Shown: one piece after another, positions 4,586 through 7,167 of the stretch | How the letters are laid out: each line of letters starts with the position of its first letter | How positions within the stretch are numbered: position 1 is the first letter of the stretch | NCBI GenBank assembly: GCA_964479745.1 | Contig: CAYZNJ010000037.1 | Location: forward strand, 1-7,167 | Reading direction: 5' to 3' | DNA length: 7,167 nt | Origin: JACPNK01 sp964479745 | GTDB taxonomy: Bacteria > Patescibacteriota > Minisyncoccia > 2-02-FULL-40-12 > IGHO2-12-FULL-4 | Program-made: the position numbers and the translations under genes | The notes under the pieces: generated by a model | What the model was told of the DNA's origin: nothing | The model's database searches: none | What the model saw: the letters and a program-made list of their open reading frames with translations, nothing else

Positions 4586-5977
4586 ATGCTTAAAATGGAA
4601 AAACACGACAAAACTGAACTTTCAAAACCAAAAGTTCAAGAAAGGAGGGGCGAACTGAAAGAAAACGAGGAGAGGGTTTTAGAAAATGTCCAAGGCGTGG
4701 TTGACTGGTTGGATCGGTATCGCGAAGAACTTTACGGTTTAGAGAAAAATACGACAAACAAGAACGCCGAGCTCGCTGGCTATTTTTCTGACTTTGACGA
4801 AGAGTTTTCAAAATTTGAAAGGCCAGCCGAAGAATCGGAAATAGTAAACGAAGCCAGAAAATCAGAGATAGTTTTTTTGGGAGACTACCACAACTTGAGA
4901 AAAAGCCAGGAAGTTTCGGCGGAAATTTTTACCGAAATAGCAAGTTCATCTCCAAATCAGCCGGTTTTGGTCGTTGAATTTGTTGCTTCCAAAGACCAGA
5001 AAATTTTGGACGATTTTCTTGCCGGGCAGATGGAAGAGGAAGTTTTTTTAAAGAAGGTTCATTTTCTGGGATGGGACAATACCGAGCATTGGCCGGGTTA
5101 TCAGAAGCTCCTTGGCGCGGCTAAAAAATTCAGCGCTAAAGTTTACGGCATAAGGCCTGCCGGTAAAAAACAATTCCGCAACCAAAAAGAAAAAGACGAT
5201 TCTTGGGCTGCAAGTCTTGCTGACATTGCACAGAAAAACCCAAAGTCAAGATTATTTGTGCATGTTGGCGACGTTCATTTGGCCAGCGCTCACCTCCCCG
5301 GAAGCTTGTCTGAAGTTGACCTTTTGAAAAACAAAAGGTCGGTCAGAGTTTTTCAAAATCTGCCGCAAATATATTTTTCCGCTTTAAGAAAGTACCAAGA
5401 TTTCCAGATACCCCGGGCATTGAAAGTTAAAAACGGAGTCTACAACATTTTTACCGCCCCGATCATCACTAAAGTAGTTTCTGATATTGAAAATCTTGAG
5501 TTTCTGGAGAGAGAAACAGAGTTGGAAGTCTGGTCTGACGGTTTAGGGCGGGAGGTTGTCAAAAGATTGTGCCGTATTTTGGGCATCAAAGAACCTGCGG
5601 AAGGCGAAGAGGATCCTGGTTACATTCCGGAATCTTCGGTTGCCGGCTTCCCCGTTTTTTATTTTGGGAAGGAAAGTAATTCCTTGGAGAAGAGGTTAAG
5701 TGAAAAATCTTTGGCAACTTTGAAAGAAAAAGGGTGCGTTTATGACTTTTCTCAAAATGCAGTGCTCATCAGAAGATTCAGACTAAAGAGGGTCGTTGAA
5801 GAATTGGCAAAATTTGCTGTTGGTCCCAAAGGAGAAAAAGGCGATATTTCAGCTTTGCAATATTTCTGTTCTAAACTTTTCGTCCCTGAACGCCGGCCAG
5901 AAAACACAACGGAGCAAAGAGGCGAGAAAATATTCGTTGACTTTCTCAACGGCAAACAGCCAACATTTCCCCGCTGA
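4586..5977 (+). CDS. ChaN-like (Tiki-superfamily) haem-binding/uptake-type protein
   Basis: The 463-residue protein has a charged N-terminal helical region (1-85) and then a domain resembling ChaN/Cofac_haem_bdg (PF04187). The diagnostic pieces are IVFLGDYHN (95-103, with D100 and H102), PVLVVEF (126-132, E131), GWDNTEHWPGYQKLL (162-176) and LFVHVGDVHLASAHLP (223-238, D229 and H231). The same acidic/histidine set marks the Tiki and erythromycin-esterase fold, where it binds metal or haem. Known ChaN is a lipoprotein, but this protein has no signal peptide and should be cytoplasmic. The C-terminal region (about 270-463) is not recognised. It has mixed strands and helices and a basic stretch (FRLKRVVEELAKF). 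The start is ATG 4586 or 4595, neither with an SD site. The stop TGA lies inside the terminator hairpin. Function beyond the fold is unknown. Confidence 0.8.
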   Translation: MLKMEKHDKTELSKPKVQERRGELKENEERVLENVQGVVDWLDRYREELYGLEKNTTNKNAELAGYFSDFDEEFSKFERPAEESEIVNEARKSEIVFLGDYHNLRKSQEVSAEIFTEIASSSPNQPVLVVEFVASKDQKILDDFLAGQMEEEVFLKKVHFLGWDNTEHWPGYQKLLGAAKKFSAKVYGIRPAGKKQFRNQKEKDDSWAASLADIAQKNPKSRLFVHVGDVHLASAHLPGSLSEVDLLKNKRSVRVFQNLPQIYFSALRKYQDFQIPRALKVKNGVYNIFTAPIITKVVSDIENLEFLERETELEVWSDGLGREVVKRLCRILGIKEPAEGEEDPGYIPESSVAGFPVFYFGKESNSLEKRLSEKSLATLKEKGCVYDFSQNAVLIRRFRLKRVVEELAKFAVGPKGEKGDISALQYFCSKLFVPERRPENTTEQRGEKIFVDFLNGKQPTFPR

Positions 5978-5995
5978 TATAGTGGGGTTTTGTTT
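5969..5995 (+). terminator. Terminator overlapping the ChaN-like gene's stop
   Basis: CCCCGC (5969-5974) pairs with GTGGGG (5982-5987), with one G-T pair, around a 7-base loop, followed by TTTTGTTT. The 5' arm is the last two codons of the gene and the TGA is in the loop. A ribosome terminating there could interfere with folding. Confidence 0.75.
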
Positions 5996-6022
5996 GATTT
6001 ACGGCGGTCTCAATGGTAGATT
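5994..6022 (+). promoter_or_regulatory. Sigma-70-type promoter, probably leaderless
   Basis: TTGATT (5994-5999), a 17-base spacer and TAGATT (6017-6022) end six bases before ATG 6029. The -35 hexamer, spacer and distance to the ATG are the same as for the promoter at 2199-2227. The -35 box begins inside the T-run of the previous terminator. Confidence 0.65.
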
Positions 6023-6028
6023 TGATTC

Positions 6029-6568
6029 ATGTCAGAAGTATTAGACTTGAGAAAAAAAGAGGTCAAAGAAGGTCCGGAAACGGAAAGCCGAACAGAAACG
6101 CAATCTTTGAATTGGAAAATTTACGGCGAGATAAAGCCGTACCAGCAAGCAGTCAACAAGCCGGCAGTAACCGCTATCAATGCCGTCCTGCTCTTACTGG
6201 GAATATTTTTTCTGGTATTTCAAAAAAACATCATTACCGCTGTTTTTTTCTTTTTGATAGTTCTGGTCACTTTTATCTTGGTTTATAAAGAGAAAAAACC
6301 GGTGCATTGGCAAATAGGCCACAGAGGTTTGGAAATTGACAACAGATTTTATTCTTACGGCGAAATTAAATCTTTTTGGATTGAGTTTAACCCGCCGTAT
6401 TTTAAAGAATTAAGCTTCAGGTTTAAAAAGTGGTACCAGCCATACATCAAAATTCCTTTAGACAAGGAAGATCCTGTAGCTTTACGCCGCTACTTGGCTG
6501 ACTTTGTTCAAGAGGAAAAACATGAAGACACAATAATAGAAGTCATCACTAGGAAACTCGGCATCTAA
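6029..6568 (+). CDS. Two-helix membrane protein with PH-like soluble domain
   Basis: In this 179-residue protein, a charged N-terminus (1-45) is followed by two hydrophobic helices (about 47-64 and 68-86) joined by a very short turn. The C-terminal soluble domain contains HWQIGHRGLEIDNRFYSYGE, IKSFWIEF, KELSFRFKKW and IKIPLD, ending in a helix. The pattern of an early WxI, a Y-region and IxSFWI recalls bacterial PH-like domains of the DUF5673 type, and I recall similar proteins in CPR genomes. The function is not known. The start is ATG 6029: an in-frame TGA at 6023-6025 rules out anything earlier, and there is no SD site, in keeping with a leaderless mRNA. The stop is six bases before tRNA-Arg(GCG), with no terminator between, so tRNA and epimerase are probably on the same transcript. 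Confidence 0.8.
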   Translation: MSEVLDLRKKEVKEGPETESRTETQSLNWKIYGEIKPYQQAVNKPAVTAINAVLLLLGIFFLVFQKNIITAVFFFLIVLVTFILVYKEKKPVHWQIGHRGLEIDNRFYSYGEIKSFWIEFNPPYFKELSFRFKKWYQPYIKIPLDKEDPVALRRYLADFVQEEKHEDTIIEVITRKLGI

Positions 6569-6574
6569 TTTATT

Positions 6575-6649
6575 GCCCTCGTCGTTCAACGGATAGGACG
6601 CAGGATTGCGGATCCTGCAATAGAAGTTCGAATCTTCTCGAGGGCACCA
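6575..6649 (+). tRNA. tRNA-Arg, anticodon GCG, CCA encoded
   Basis: Acceptor GCCCTCG pairs with CGAGGGC. D-stem GTTC pairs with GGAC. The anticodon arm CAGGA-TTGCGGA-TCCTG gives anticodon GCG (reads CGC, and CGU by wobble). The T-arm is AGAAG-TTCGAAT-CTTCT, with discriminator A and encoded CCA. Most bacteria instead use an ACG anticodon modified to inosine for these codons, so GCG is unusual. The final A of CCA (6649) is also the A of the epimerase ATG. Confidence 0.96.
6640..6644 (+). promoter_or_regulatory. SD-like site within the tRNA acceptor stem
   Basis: GAGGG lies four bases before ATG 6649 and is part of the 3' strand of the tRNA-Arg acceptor stem. When the tRNA folds, this ribosome site is paired. 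It is the only SD-like sequence for the epimerase. Confidence 0.6.
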
Positions 6650-7167
6650 TGAAAATAATTGTTACCGGCGGGGCTGGGTTTATCGGCTCAAATTTGGTTG
6701 ATGAGTTGGTCAGACAGGGACATAAAGATATTCATATTATAGACAACCTCTCAACTGGAAAAAAAAGAAACCTAAACCCAAAGGCTAAATTTCACAACTT
6801 AAGCATTGTTGATTTGGAAAAAATAAGGCCGGTTTTTGGGCGAGCTGATTTTGTTTTTCATTTGGCGGCTCAACCCAGAATCCAGCCCTCAATCAAAGAT
6901 CCCAAGTCTTCCCATGATGCTAACTTAACCGGCACTTTGCATGTTCTACTTGCCGCCAAAGAAGCTGGCGTTAAGAGATTTATATACTCCGCCTCCTCTT
7001 CGGCTTACGGTATTCAAAAATCTTTGCCTTTGCGGGAAGACATGATCGCCAATCCCCTCAATCCTTATGCTATGCAAAAATACATGGGCGAGATGTACTG
7101 TAAACTTTTTAATCACCTCTATGGATTGCCGATTGTCTGCTTGAGATATTTTAATGTCTACGGGCCA
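6649..7167 (+). CDS. NAD-dependent nucleotide-sugar epimerase, partial
   Basis: The first 173 residues of an extended short-chain dehydrogenase/reductase are present; the gene runs off the right edge. TGGAGFIGS (6-14) is the Rossmann NAD-binding motif, with D32 in IIDNLSTG as the likely ribose ligand. HLAAQ (71-75) is conserved, SASSSAYG (114-121) holds the catalytic serine region, and YAMQK (140-144) is the YxxxK motif. RYFNVYGP ends the visible part. This is typical of UDP-glucose/UDP-GlcNAc 4-epimerases and their relatives, which supply sugars for surface polysaccharide; the exact substrate cannot be told from this part. The protein begins on the usual MKIIVTGG, so ATG 6649 is well supported even though it overlaps the CCA of tRNA-Arg(GCG). 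Confidence 0.93.
   Translation, partial: MKIIVTGGAGFIGSNLVDELVRQGHKDIHIIDNLSTGKKRNLNPKAKFHNLSIVDLEKIRPVFGRADFVFHLAAQPRIQPSIKDPKSSHDANLTGTLHVLLAAKEAGVKRFIYSASSSAYGIQKSLPLREDMIANPLNPYAMQKYMGEMYCKLFNHLYGLPIVCLRYFNVYGP

Noticed and set aside
5796..6288. Two overlapping plus-strand frames bridging the ChaN-like and membrane-protein genes
   Set aside because: They are shifted-frame shadows of the two real genes, with no recognisable motif.

Overview
The window is about 40% G+C and looks like a compact bacterial genome of the Patescibacteria (CPR) type. This is inference from several traits: single tRNA genes wedged between protein genes, many small uncharacterised proteins, a two-helix membrane protein of a kind common in those genomes, and start sites that look leaderless. 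TGA is used as a stop (ChaN-like gene), so the UGA-recoding lineages are unlikely.

Left part (1-2330), minus strand. An HTH/LAGLIDADG-like protein gene, with its own leaderless-looking promoter, runs into tRNA-Arg(CCU). Seven bases after the tRNA comes cca, the tRNA CCA-end enzyme. What looks like the 5' half of another tRNA follows at the left edge. The arrangement reads as one transcript of gene, tRNA, cca, tRNA.

Middle part (2330-3780), plus strand. A small hypothetical protein is followed by tRNA-Ala(GGC) with its G3:U70 identity pair and a strong terminator. Next is a secreted protein with an M15/VanY-like metal-site signature (DUF5715-like) and its terminator. Then comes tRNA-Ser(CGA), the only complete tRNA here without an encoded CCA, and its terminator.

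Element (3794-3912). A roughly 119-bp, 69% G+C, structured non-coding segment follows tRNA-Ser. Both of its ends copy pieces of the tRNA-Ser 3' end. It is the most unusual non-coding object in the window.

Right part (3913-7167). A minus-strand hypothetical gene has a structured leader, a Shine-Dalgarno (SD) site and a terminator. A plus-strand ChaN/Tiki-fold protein follows, its stop codon lying inside a terminator hairpin. A two-helix membrane protein with a leaderless-looking promoter comes next. Six bases later is tRNA-Arg(GCG), and its last base is also the first base of the ATG of a nucleotide-sugar epimerase that runs off the right edge. The epimerase's SD-like sequence lies in the tRNA acceptor stem.

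The recurring theme is tRNA genes embedded in protein operons so tightly that tRNA and mRNA share bases at three junctions or nearly so: a stop codon in an anticodon loop, a start codon on a CCA end, and cca seven bases after a tRNA.
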